Positions 29,301 through 36,999 of a stretch of 64,000 nt of DNA are shown in pieces. The stretch is from Xanthomonas arboricola (GTDB lineage Bacteria; Pseudomonadota; Gammaproteobacteria; Xanthomonadales; Xanthomonadaceae), in NCBI RefSeq assembly GCF_003353015.1, contig NZ_QREM01000010.1, positions 356,699 through 420,698 on the forward strand, given 5' to 3'. Position 1 is the first letter of the stretch; the number at the start of each line of letters is the position of its first letter. The notes under the pieces were generated by a model that did no database searches, was not told the origin of the DNA, and saw nothing but the letters and a program-made list of their open reading frames with translations. The position numbers and the translations under genes were made by a program.

Positions 29301-30310
29301 ATGCCCAGGTCACGGCGCACGTCCTCGAAGCGGTATTGCTGGTGGCGCAGCGCATGCCGGACCACCGAGGACACCTGCGCGAACAAGGCATGCACCGGCT
29401 GCTGCGGGTCCATTTTCAGGCGCAGCGAAATCACGTTGGCCACCAGGCCTGCAGCCTGCCGGTAGCGCGCATTGATGCGGCCGGTCACCGGCATGGCCAG
29501 CACCAGGTCCTCGGCGCCGGTGCAGCGGTAGTAATAGGCGGCAATCAACGAAATCAGCATCTGCGGCAGGCTGGCGCCGTAGTCCTTGCCCAGTGCGCGC
29601 AGACGCACCACCTGCTGCGGCGAGAACTGCCCGGTGCCACGCAACAGCCCGGTCGACAGCTGACTGCCCGGACGTGCCAGGGTGGCCGGCGGCGGCAGAT
29701 CGGCCAGCTGCTGCATCCAGTAACTGCGGTCGCGCTGGAAACGATCGGAGTCGCGATACTGTTGCTCCAGTTCGATCAGCGACAGCGCGCTGCCGTATTG
29801 CGCAGGCTCCGGCTCGCGGTTTTCCGCGTAGGCGTTATACAGCACCGCCATGCGCTGCATCATGATCGAGGCGCAATAGCCATCCATCACCAGATGACTG
29901 ACGCATTGCACCCACAGGTGGTGATCCTCGCCCAGGCGGAACACCGCGCAATGCCATAACGGCCCGTTCTGCAGGTCTTCCGGCTTGCGGATTTCTTCGT
30001 CGACCCAGTGCTCGGCCGCATGGCGCGGGGACGCATCCTCGCTGACGTCGAAGTATGGAATCGCGGCGGTGTAGTCGGGCAGCACCACCTGATGCGGCAC
30101 GCCGTCGTGCTCGACGATGCAGAGCCGCAGCGTGTCGAATTCGCACGTCAGCTGCATGCTGGCGCGGATCAGCAGCTGCGGATCGAGCGGGCCGACCATT
30201 TCCAGGGCTTCGGACAACATCAAGGTGTTGCCGGTGTGCAACTTGCTGGCGACCCACAGGCCGCGTTGCGCCTTGGTCAATGGAAACACGGAGGGGGCTT
30301 TGGCGTGCAT
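26321..30310 (-). CDS. Single-module non-ribosomal peptide synthetase (C-A-T-TE)
   Basis: The 1329-aa protein has four domains. Condensation spans about 10-440 with SHLVMDGYC, where the catalytic second His and the DG are kept. Adenylation spans about 455-950 with LLYTSGSTGAPKG, YGPTETT and YRTGD. The carrier domain is near 965-1035 with NFFELGGDSLRAAEM (phosphopantetheine Ser). A type I thioesterase spans about 1060-1310 with GWSLGGL. Lining up the A domain with GrsA gives the pocket code DILQVGLIWK, one residue from the glycine code I know (DILQLGLIWK). With no upstream module, the C domain may take an acyl or aryl starter, as in EntF. ATG 30310 fits the GAAGGA ribosome-binding site better than 30319. 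No MbtH gene is nearby. Confidence 0.92.
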   Translation of the reverse strand: MHAKAPSVFPLTKAQRGLWVASKLHTGNTLMLSEALEMVGPLDPQLLIRASMQLTCEFDTLRLCIVEHDGVPHQVVLPDYTAAIPYFDVSEDASPRHAAEHWVDEEIRKPEDLQNGPLWHCAVFRLGEDHHLWVQCVSHLVMDGYCASIMMQRMAVLYNAYAENREPEPAQYGSALSLIELEQQYRDSDRFQRDRSYWMQQLADLPPPATLARPGSQLSTGLLRGTGQFSPQQVVRLRALGKDYGASLPQMLISLIAAYYYRCTGAEDLVLAMPVTGRINARYRQAAGLVANVISLRLKMDPQQPVHALFAQVSSVVRHALRHQQYRFEDVRRDLGMFGIDQKFARLAVNIEAFDYALRFGQAHAMPHNLSNGPADDLTIFCYERGDGAALRFDLDANPALYDSDELADHCRRLTHLADAVLADPACALGRIDVLGDAERRRLLQTWNATAAALPEPATLLHGMLQRAELMPAAVVVQYDNRSLDYVTLCELASRIAAQWVADGVRPGDVVAIALPRSEHLLVALLAVMWSGAAYLPLDPESPAARNRQMLDDSGAIALVCEPALCERYLLGGMVWLDPRPAVLPAAIAPLATPDGTAYLLYTSGSTGAPKGVEISHRNLFNFLHAMAHELALRPRDRVLAVTTITFDIAGLELYLPLLVGARVVVAAAGITHDPRSLSRLIAQEQISVVQATPSLWRILLANQDLALDRIHALVGGEALVPELATQLLSRVGRLTQLYGPTETTIWSTIMPLQLTDAAAPPIGRPLLNTRVYVLDAQRQPLPTGAIGELYIGGAGVAKGYRGKRQLTSERFVRDPFADDGSNMYRTGDRVRQRRDGMLEFIGRADAQLKIRGHRVEPAEIENALLLHPQVAQVVVVGHRDGDHAALQLLAYVVGKQGATPSAELLRAHLQQRLPASMIPTLWMPLQALPLTPNGKLDRRALPSPGALPQRAHVAPRNALEHQLAAMLQDVLGIAVVGVEDNFFELGGDSLRAAEMAARFPQAFGVELPLGSLFHAPTIAGLAEVITRKAQIPNDPLGVLLPLRAGSPGTTPLFCIHPVVGLGWSYLTLLGQLDPQWPVYALQSPGLSDPQHRPESIEAIARDYLARLRTVQPQGPYRLIGWSLGGLIAHAITAELHALGEEVELLAMLDSYPHLEQAASLPESENVRASVHALGLHLAPDQPMPTTVTELASLLCDHYGLNALPAVRQLLEQRPTLLDDMGGLTQHHLQLARRHRPRPLDQDVLFVEASVRMSAGGDDTLWVDYRPQAWRPYVRNLHLHALDSDHHSMLSSTHSATLGALLHAATANAKATQRDGSIATASDGVAEYA

Positions 30311-31348
30311 TGCGTGCATTCCTTCTCTGTTTGGCGCGCAGTCGGCCGACGCGCCCTGACAGCACAGCAGTCAGTGGGACGCCGATCAGCACCTGGCCTT
30401 TAAAAAACCGCGGAGTAGACAACACCATCGACCGCCAATGGACATCGGCGATACGCGATGGGAGACGCATGATGAAAACGCACAACGAAGCGTAACGCAG
30501 CATCGATACAACGATGTGCAGCTGTTTGTTTTAGGGCACTTGCTTCCCGGCAAGTTAATAAACACTAACAATTAGCCAACATCTTGAACCGTGCAAAAAT
30601 CACGCTTCTGGCGTCATCCGAAAATATTTTTTTCTGAAGTGTGATTCCAACGGGCGTTCTGGATGCAGGTGTCGCGTGCGAGGTCGACGACCCGTGCAAC
30701 GGGCCGGAAGCAGGCGCGACAGACACCGCATCAGTGCCGAAAAAATGGCGGACCAGCAGGAATTCCACGCATCAATCTGCAGGAATGTCCGTAATGAACA
30801 AGACCACTTTCTGCAGTGCCGTTGCTATAAATGGCGACCGACAAAATCACTGCAACAGGCAGGAGAACCGCTGCTGGAAATGCTGCTTGCGCTTGCAGGC
30901 TCACCCGCTGCTCGCCCGGCTGTCATATGCCTGCGACACCTGGCGCCTTGCTGCGAGCAACACCGGTGGGTCGCGGTCGCACCGGCGTGCACGGCGGAAC
31001 GTGTAGCGGTGCGAAGGCGCTGGGCGTGGCGTTGCCTGCGATCGTCGGCAGCGCCTGCCGGGGCGGCCACGCATTGCCTGTACAGCTCGCTCTGCAATGC
31101 AAGCACCGGCCAGCGCAGGTTCGCCGGTTCCGCCGCTGCGCCGGCGTGTGCGTACTCTACGAGCAGGCGCGGCGGAGCCATGGAGGCTGTCGATGCAGCA
31201 CATCGATCGCCGCGGTGTTCGCAAACCCGATGCATCCGGGTACCGGCCGTACCCGCCTGGCGACTGCGCAGGCAGCCATGGACAGACCCGATGCGCTCGC
31301 ATCGGAATCGACTGCGCCGCGGCACTGGCCGCAGCGCAGTACCGGGCC
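30311..31348. other. Gene-free kilobase upstream of the NRPS
   Basis: The segment 30480-30640 is clearly more AT-rich than its surroundings, with TTAATAAACACTAACAATTA and a run of T near 30625. It probably holds the NRPS promoter. The remaining ~700 bp to the speA stop is GC-rich, with open frames on several strands, none of which shows a recognisable domain, a ribosome-binding site or a signal sequence. I see no gene. Confidence 0.55.
30569..30596 (-). promoter_or_regulatory. Candidate promoter of the NRPS gene
   Basis: On the minus strand TTGCAC (30591-30596) and TAATTG (30569-30574) are 16 bp apart inside the AT-rich block. A transcript from here would have a ~250-nt leader before the NRPS start. 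The match is moderate, and other hexamers in this AT-rich stretch could serve. Confidence 0.3.
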
Positions 31349-33235
31349 TCAGCCCAGCGGCTCGTCGGACAGATAGGTGTAACCGGTCAGCCCGGCTTCC
31401 AGTGCGTCGTGCAATTCCTGCGCGCGCTGCGGCGACAGCTGGGCGGCGGCGATGCGCTCGGCATAGGTCGCACGCAACGTGTCCAGCTGATAGCCCACGT
31501 AGTCCAGCATCACATCGGTGGTATCGCCGCGACGCTGCTGCGCGATGCGATAGCCGTCGCCGTCCACGGCCACTTCCACCGCATCGGTATCGCCGAACAG
31601 GTTATGGATGTCGCCGAGGATTTCCTGGTAGGCGCCAACCAGGAAGAAGCCGATGCGATAACTCTCGCCCGGATTCAACGTGTGCAGCGGCATCGAGCTG
31701 TCCAGGCTTTCGTTCTCGACGTAGGTCTTGACCATGCCGTCGGAATCGCAGGTCATGTCGGCGATGATGCCGCGCCGCTGCGGCGCTTCGTTCAAGCGCT
31801 CGATCGGCACGATCGGGAACACCTGATCGATCGCCCACACATCCGGAATCGACTCGAACACGCTGAAGTTGACGAAGTATTTGTCGACCAGCCGCTCGTT
31901 GAGCTCGTCCAGCACCGGGCGATGGCTTTTCTCGTCGAAGCTCAGGCGTGCACGCACGCCGTGGGCGATGGCATAGAACAGGTCGTCGATGCGTGCGCGG
32001 TGGGTCAGGTCGATCTGGCCCAGTGCATACGCACTCAAACCTTCGGCATGGAAGTGCTGCGCCTCCTGGAACAATTCCACCGCCGGGCGTACATCGAGCT
32101 CGTCATGGATCTCGCGCAGGTGGCGGATCGCCGCCGGTTCGTCGTCGTGCGCGTCCGGCACGCGGCCTTCCGGCGCCTGCTCCACTTCGGACACGTTGGC
32201 GATCAGCACCGCGTGGTGGGCGGTCATTGCGCGGCCGCATTCGGTGACGATGCGCGGCGGGGTCAGGCCGTGCTCTTCGCAGGCGCTGGCCAGCGGCTGC
32301 ACGATGTTGCTGGCGTAGGAATGCAGGCCGTAGTTGATCGAGCAATAGCTGCGCGAGCGCGTGCCTTCGTAATCGATGCCCAGGCCGCCGCCGACGTCCA
32401 CATGGCTGATCTTCGCGCCCAGCCGCGACAGTTCGACGAAGTAGCGTGTGGCCTCGCGCATGCCGTTGGCGATGTCGCGCACGTTGGAGATCTGCGAGCC
32501 CATGTGGAAATGCAGCAGGTTCAGGCTGTCGGCGTACTCGGTGTCGCGCAGCGTCTTCCACAGGTCCAGCACCTGACGCGGCGACAGCCCGAACTTGGCC
32601 TTGTCGCCACCGCTGTTCTGCCACTTGCCCGCGCCAAGCGAGGCCAGCCGCATGCGCACGCCCAGACCCGGCTTGACGTCCAGCGCGCGCGCCTCTTCCA
32701 GCACCAGCTTCAGCTCGGAGGGCTTTTCGATGACGATGAAGGTCTGCAGGCCGAGCTTGCGGCCGATCAGCGCCAGGCGGATGTATTCGCGGTCCTTATA
32801 ACCGTTGCAGACGATCAGTCCGCCCGGACGCGACAGCGCCAGCACCGCCATCAGCTCCGGCTTGCTGCCCGCTTCCAGGCCGAAGCCCTCGCCGTGGTGG
32901 CTGGCCAGCGTGCCGGCCACGCCGCGGTGCTGGTTGACCTTGATCGGGTACACCGCGGTATAGCCGCCGGCGTAGTCCCATTCGGACTGCGCCTGCGCGA
33001 ATGCCGCCTGCAGCTTGCCCAGGCGCTGGCCCAGGATGTCGGGGAAACGCACCAGCAGCGGCAGCTTGGCGCCGGCCGCGCGCGCGGCATCCACCACCTC
33101 GGGCAAGGACACCGACGGACCGTCGCTGGTCGGCGTGACCACCACATGTCCGGCATCGTTCACGTCGAAATACCCGTCGGCCCAATGCGGGATCGAATAG
33201 GTCTTGCGGGCTTGGTCGAGGGACCAATCGCTCAT
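31349..33235 (-). CDS. speA: Biosynthetic arginine decarboxylase
   Basis: This 628-aa PLP enzyme (fold III) converts arginine to agmatine, the first step of putrescine and spermidine synthesis. Visible landmarks include YPIKVNQHRGV (the PLP-binding lysine), HFHMGSQISN, HVDVGGGLGIDYEG and the CDSDGM motif (cysteine near the second active site). Length is right for SpeA of the ADC family. The start MSDWSLDQARKTYSI at 33235 is conserved; longer in-frame extensions run through the divergent promoter. It is divergent from speE, so arginine decarboxylation and aminopropyl transfer are linked. Agmatine processing genes are not in the window. Confidence 0.95.
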   Translation of the reverse strand: MSDWSLDQARKTYSIPHWADGYFDVNDAGHVVVTPTSDGPSVSLPEVVDAARAAGAKLPLLVRFPDILGQRLGKLQAAFAQAQSEWDYAGGYTAVYPIKVNQHRGVAGTLASHHGEGFGLEAGSKPELMAVLALSRPGGLIVCNGYKDREYIRLALIGRKLGLQTFIVIEKPSELKLVLEEARALDVKPGLGVRMRLASLGAGKWQNSGGDKAKFGLSPRQVLDLWKTLRDTEYADSLNLLHFHMGSQISNVRDIANGMREATRYFVELSRLGAKISHVDVGGGLGIDYEGTRSRSYCSINYGLHSYASNIVQPLASACEEHGLTPPRIVTECGRAMTAHHAVLIANVSEVEQAPEGRVPDAHDDEPAAIRHLREIHDELDVRPAVELFQEAQHFHAEGLSAYALGQIDLTHRARIDDLFYAIAHGVRARLSFDEKSHRPVLDELNERLVDKYFVNFSVFESIPDVWAIDQVFPIVPIERLNEAPQRRGIIADMTCDSDGMVKTYVENESLDSSMPLHTLNPGESYRIGFFLVGAYQEILGDIHNLFGDTDAVEVAVDGDGYRIAQQRRGDTTDVMLDYVGYQLDTLRATYAERIAAAQLSPQRAQELHDALEAGLTGYTYLSDEPLG

Positions 33236-33298
33236 TTCGCTGACTCGGCTGGGGCAAAAAGGGCGTGAAGTGTAACGCCTGGCACGCGCAGGGTCCGT

Positions 33299-33304
33299 TA
33301 CAAT
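33299..33304 (+). promoter_or_regulatory. Likely -10 element for speE
   Basis: TACAAT within GTTACAATCC lies about 165 bp before the speE ATG in the speA-speE divergent region. A good -35 is not obvious. The leader includes the CCTTCTCCC hairpin at 33418-33438. Confidence 0.35.
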
Positions 33305-33417
33305 CCGCGCCGACTTCACGCCCCGCTCCTGGTCGGAACGGGGCCGAGCAAGGGTCAGCCGCCACGCAGTCCGACTGCATGAGGCTGCGCCCGACCCGCA
33401 TCCGGCGCCACGCGCCA

Positions 33418-33438
33418 CCTTCTCCCGCCGGGAGAAGG
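33418..33438. repeat. CCTTCTCCC/GGGAGAAGG hairpin repeat in the speE leader
   Basis: A 9-bp perfect stem with a GCC loop ends 34 bp before the speE start. A second copy (loop AAC) is at 56300-56320, so this is a dispersed element and not a speE-specific feature. Confidence 0.75.
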
Positions 33439-33472
33439 AACAGCCCGCTTCTTCCAGAATTAGGACGTCCGC

Positions 33473-34330
33473 ATGAGCACCAACGACAACTGGTACATCG
33501 AACACTTCCAGCCGACCGGCTCGGCGATCGGCTTCCGCGTCAGCGGCAAGCTGGACGAGGTGCAGTCCCCGTTCCAGAAGATCGAGATCTACCAGACCAC
33601 CGACTGGGGCAAGCTGATGCTGATCGACGGCGCGGTGATGCTGACCAGCCGCGACAATTTCTTCTACCACGAGATGATCAGCCACCCGGCGCTGTTCACC
33701 CATCCCGCGCCCAAGCGCGTGGTGATCATCGGCGGCGGCGACTGCGGCACCCTGCGCGAGGTGCTCAAGCACCCGGGCGTGGAAAGCGCCACCCAGTGCG
33801 ATATCGACGAGCAGGTCACCCGCATGTCGGAGAAGTACTTCCCCGAGCTGTGCGACTCCAACCACGACGCGCGCGCCGAGCTGCTGTTCGACGACGGCGT
33901 GGCCTACATGGCCAACTGCCCGGCCGGCAGCGTGGACATCGTGATCGTCGACTCCACCGATCCGGTCGGCCCGGCCGAAGGCCTGTTCAACAAGGCCTTC
34001 TACGAGAGCTGCTTCAAGGCACTGAGGGACGACGGCATCCTGGTGCAGCAGTCCGAGTCGCCGCTGGCGCTGCTGGCGCTGATCCAGGAAATGCGCACCG
34101 AAATGGGCAAGGCCGGCTTCCAGTCGTTCAAGACCCTGCCGTTCCCGCAGCCGTGCTACCCCACCGGCTGGTGGAGCGTGACCATGGCCAGCAAGCAGGC
34201 CAACGCCGATTTCGCCTTCCGCCAGGACGCTGCGCAGGCCAAGGGCTTCGAGACGCTGTATTACACCGCGCACCTGCATACCGGCGTGCTGGTCGCACCG
34301 CCGTTCGTGGCCAAGGCGCTGGGCGAGTAA
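33473..34330 (+). CDS. speE: Spermidine synthase
   Basis: This 285-aa aminopropyltransferase uses decarboxylated S-adenosylmethionine to convert putrescine to spermidine. The dcSAM-binding motif VVIIGGGDCGTLREVLKH and the catalytic region VIVDSTDPVGPAEGLF are intact, as is the N-terminal DWGKLMLIDGAVMLTSRDNF with the EM pair. Length is typical. Here it is divergent from speA, with 237 bp between the two starts. Confidence 0.96.
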   Translation: MSTNDNWYIEHFQPTGSAIGFRVSGKLDEVQSPFQKIEIYQTTDWGKLMLIDGAVMLTSRDNFFYHEMISHPALFTHPAPKRVVIIGGGDCGTLREVLKHPGVESATQCDIDEQVTRMSEKYFPELCDSNHDARAELLFDDGVAYMANCPAGSVDIVIVDSTDPVGPAEGLFNKAFYESCFKALRDDGILVQQSESPLALLALIQEMRTEMGKAGFQSFKTLPFPQPCYPTGWWSVTMASKQANADFAFRQDAAQAKGFETLYYTAHLHTGVLVAPPFVAKALGE

Positions 34331-34742
34331 GACTGCCAGCGGCACCAAGGTGAACGCTCGTCAGATGGGCATGGCAGGCGGAGCAGCCGCCATGTCCATG
34401 CGGCAAACAGCGAAGCGGCAAGCGAAGCTGCGTCCGCCCGCCTGACGACCACGTGCCGGTCTTGACTGCCGTAGCTTGGCACCCCACGACCGGCGTAGCG
34501 GTCTGCGCGCCGGCTGCGGCAAGCGCAGAGCACGCAGAGCGCCGCTTGAAGTGACTTGCCGAACCCACGCATGCACCGCTTGGCGCGGCCGGTGCTCGGA
34601 ATCGGTATGCACCACGCTTTACGCTCCGGTTCTGGGCGCACCGTCCGCACGGCTTACGATTGCTCGCTAGGTTTCGTCAGGCATTCCTGGGTCCGCGCAA
34701 TCCCCGCCAGCTGACGGCTACGTGCTGTATCTGCCAGCAGCC
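34331..34742. other. Intergenic stretch between convergent genes
   Basis: I see no convincing gene or structure in these 412 bp. The frames present lack ribosome-binding sites and recognisable domains. It lies between the 3' ends of speE and the PH/SHOCT gene. Confidence 0.5.
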
Positions 34743-35354
34743 TTACAGCCGTGCCAATACCTCGGCCTTTTTGGCATCGAATTCTTCCTGCGTGACCAAA
34801 CCCGCATCCAATAGCTGCTTGAGCTTGCTCAGCACCTGCATCGGATCATCGGTGACGGCCACCGCGATCGGCGGGGCCGACGGCACCGTACCCGGCGCCG
34901 CAGGAGCGTGCACCACCACACCGCCGGCAGAGGCGCGCAACTTGTCGAATTCCAGCTGCTGGCGTTTTTCGTAGGCCGATTCTTCCACCTGCTGCGCATA
35001 GGCATACACGCGACGCGCCTGCTTTTTTGGCAGGCTATCGATGGATGCATACGCACCCTGCGTGGTGCGGCACATGATGGTGGCCCCGAGCATCTGTTCG
35101 CTCATGTGCACATCGAGCACCTCGCGCCAGGGGAAATCGCGAAACGTCATGCCGAACAGTTTCGGGGAGACCACGATGAACCTGCGGTTGGTCAGCACCA
35201 CCGCGTCCGGCGACAGGTTCATCACCATCTTCTTCTGCACGGCGATGTACTCGACCTGCTCGTCCCGTGTCAGCAACTCGTTCACCTTGGGCAGGATCTT
35301 GCCCACGGCTACCGGGTCCTGTTCGTCTGTCAAAAACTGCGCTACTGCGTCCAT
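34743..35354 (-). CDS. PH-like domain protein with C-terminal SHOCT motif
   Basis: This soluble 203-aa protein has an N-terminal bacterial PH/YokE-like fold (VLTNRRFIVVSPKLFGMTF followed by FPWREVLDVH, about 50-90). A linker rich in Ala/Pro/Val follows. The end is a SHOCT domain (DPMQVLSKLKQLLDAGLVTQEEFDAKKAEVLARL), a short two-helix module found at protein termini. It carries a GTGAGG ribosome-binding site. Its role is unknown; related proteins are seen in phage and stress contexts. Confidence 0.85.
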   Translation of the reverse strand: MDAVAQFLTDEQDPVAVGKILPKVNELLTRDEQVEYIAVQKKMVMNLSPDAVVLTNRRFIVVSPKLFGMTFRDFPWREVLDVHMSEQMLGATIMCRTTQGAYASIDSLPKKQARRVYAYAQQVEESAYEKRQQLEFDKLRASAGGVVVHAPAAPGTVPSAPPIAVAVTDDPMQVLSKLKQLLDAGLVTQEEFDAKKAEVLARL

Positions 35355-35513
35355 CTGCCCTCACCAACGGCTGAGCCAATGCGTTGACCGTGACACTACA
35401 ACAACCCGCGTGGATGTCCGTGCAACACCAATGACCGTATGCGGCGCGTCTTCAAGGTGCGGCCTCAACAAAAACTGCCGTCTGCCAAGTCGCTTTTGAA
35501 AAACATCCGACGC

Positions 35514-35543
35514 GGAAGGGCGGACGCCACCGCCCGCCCTTCC
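35514..35543 (-). terminator. Hairpin after the beta-barrel protein gene
   Basis: A 10-bp stem (GGAAGGGCGG pairing with CCGCCCTTCC) with a 10-nt loop lies 18 bp past the stop. A TTTTT run on the minus strand follows about 10 nt later. Confidence 0.6.
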
Positions 35544-35560
35544 TGGATCATGCGCTTACA

Positions 35561-36400
35561 TCAGAAGCGGACTTCGAGTGCCGCGTTCAGTACATCGGCA
35601 CGATTGATGGTGGTGTCTTCGGCGTAGTCATCGTAATCGTTGGCGTAAATGTAGTTGGTGTACATCGCGCTCACACTCGCGTGCTTGCCGAGATCGACGC
35701 CCAGGCCGAGGCTAGCGTAGCCACCGTAGATTTCATCACTCATTTCTGCGACCTCCGCATACCATGAGCCAATACGCACCACAGCAAACAGTGGAGTGTC
35801 ACCAAAATTGAAGCGGGCCGTACCGCCGATGCCGACAAACTTCACTGCTGGAATAAACACATCGTCGGTCGAGTCTCCGCGGTCCAGGCGCCCAACCGAC
35901 CCCTCGAGCCCGATCAACGTCACCGAGCCGGCACGCCAGCGATAGCCGGCGCTGAGGCCAAGCATGTCCTGCTTGTAGCCACTGAACACCTCGCCCCTCC
36001 CCCGCTGCACGCTAATAAACGCGCCGCTGTCGATCCGCGATTGCTCGGTGTGCTCACTGCCCGCTGCCTGGACTGATGCTGCTGCGTAAGCCGGCGCCTG
36101 TGGCGCATCTACCGCAGACGTCTGCGCCGTGACGGTGGCAAATCCGCCGGTCTGGTCGACCACACTCGCGCTTCCGCTTCCGCCGACGGCCGTGGGCGCG
36201 CCGCCGCTGCCGGCTTGCGACGGACGCGACGGCGGCGCTGCCGGCGCAGGGACCCCCTGCGTACCGGCCTGCGATTGCTTTTGCTGCTGCCGGTAGCTGT
36301 CCCAGCCGCGCGACAACGATTGCGCCGAGGCCTGTGCCGTGACGCCAAGCGCCGTGCAGGCCAACAGCAGTGTTGCAGTCCTTTTCATCGCATTCCCCAT
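35561..36400 (-). CDS. Outer-membrane beta-barrel protein
   Basis: This 279-aa protein has a signal peptide (MKRTATLLLACTALGVTAQA, cut near AQASAQ), a Gln/Ser/Ala/Pro-rich linker to about residue 110, and a C-terminal domain of alternating amphipathic strands. That domain ends ALEVRF, with the terminal Phe used by the BAM machinery. The strand pattern suggests an 8-stranded OmpA/OmpX-type barrel. The ATG at 36400 has GGAGGAC upstream; 36388 is an alternative. Its function (adhesion, envelope stability or other) is not shown by sequence. Confidence 0.8.
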   Translation of the reverse strand: MGNAMKRTATLLLACTALGVTAQASAQSLSRGWDSYRQQQKQSQAGTQGVPAPAAPPSRPSQAGSGGAPTAVGGSGSASVVDQTGGFATVTAQTSAVDAPQAPAYAAASVQAAGSEHTEQSRIDSGAFISVQRGRGEVFSGYKQDMLGLSAGYRWRAGSVTLIGLEGSVGRLDRGDSTDDVFIPAVKFVGIGGTARFNFGDTPLFAVVRIGSWYAEVAEMSDEIYGGYASLGLGVDLGKHASVSAMYTNYIYANDYDDYAEDTTINRADVLNAALEVRF

Positions 36401-36999
36401 GAGTGGTCCTCCATCGTTCCCGCATCCGTGCGCGCGCAGGCGAACCCGACGGCGTCTGGAAGTGGCGCAGTTGCCGTCATCTCTTCGGGAGCGTCCCCGC
36501 ATCACCGCAGTGCCCAAGGCACCGGTCGTGGCACACCGACGTGGATGTGCGCGACGCGCGCGTGATGCAGCCCCCTGACCGCAGCGCGCACAGTGTCTGG
36601 AGTCTCATTGACTGTCAAGAAGCGGCGGGACGCATGTCCGATCGCACGCAGCCGCGGTTGGCTTCGACATGTTCCGCCCCCCGCCGATCCACCGCGAGCT
36701 GATCGCCAGCTTCCATTCCGGTCGGGAGAGATCGCGCCGCGGCCGTGGTGCCGCGTGCGGCCGCCCACCGCGGCGGCACAGCGCTCCCGCATGGCCTCTG
36801 CCCCGGTAATTTTGCAAGGCCCGAGCGTTCCAACCATCTGAATTGAAAGGCTGTTCCATGTCCGGAACATTTCATTTGTTAAACAAATGTAATTTCAGTA
36901 CTCGTAAGTTCTAAAATTGCGTGATCCCGATCCATCGTGATCCCCATGGACCTGCGTCCCGCGTGACACCTCCGCGCCGCCAGGGTCTGGAGAACTGTC
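36401..36999. other. Divergent promoter region with two adjacent palindromes
   Basis: Nothing codes convincingly in these 599 bp. Near the kinase gene an AT-rich island (36840-36915) carries two inverted repeats, listed separately. The rest is GC-rich with no visible motif. Confidence 0.5.
36852..36889. promoter_or_regulatory. Two operator-like palindromes upstream of the kinase gene
   Basis: TGTTCC-N6-GGAACA (36852-36869) is followed 3 bp later by CATTTGTTAAACAAATG (36873-36889), a near-perfect 17-bp palindrome with one central base. Both lie in an AT-rich island 110-150 bp before the WaaP-like gene. They look like binding sites for dimeric regulators. No specific regulator can be named. 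Confidence 0.45.

Noticed and set aside
26717-29959. A 1080-codon open frame on the strand opposite the NRPS
   Set aside because: High GC makes long antisense frames; the NRPS frame has complete domain motifs, while the antisense has a low-complexity Arg/Gln/His-rich composition.
30676-31731. Open frame running from the NRPS upstream gap into speA
   Set aside because: Arg/Ala-rich low-complexity product that overlaps speA antisense and has no ribosome-binding site.
36852-36869. TGTTCC-N6-GGAACA as a parS site
   Set aside because: The spacer is 6 bp and not 4, and the central CACGTG is missing.
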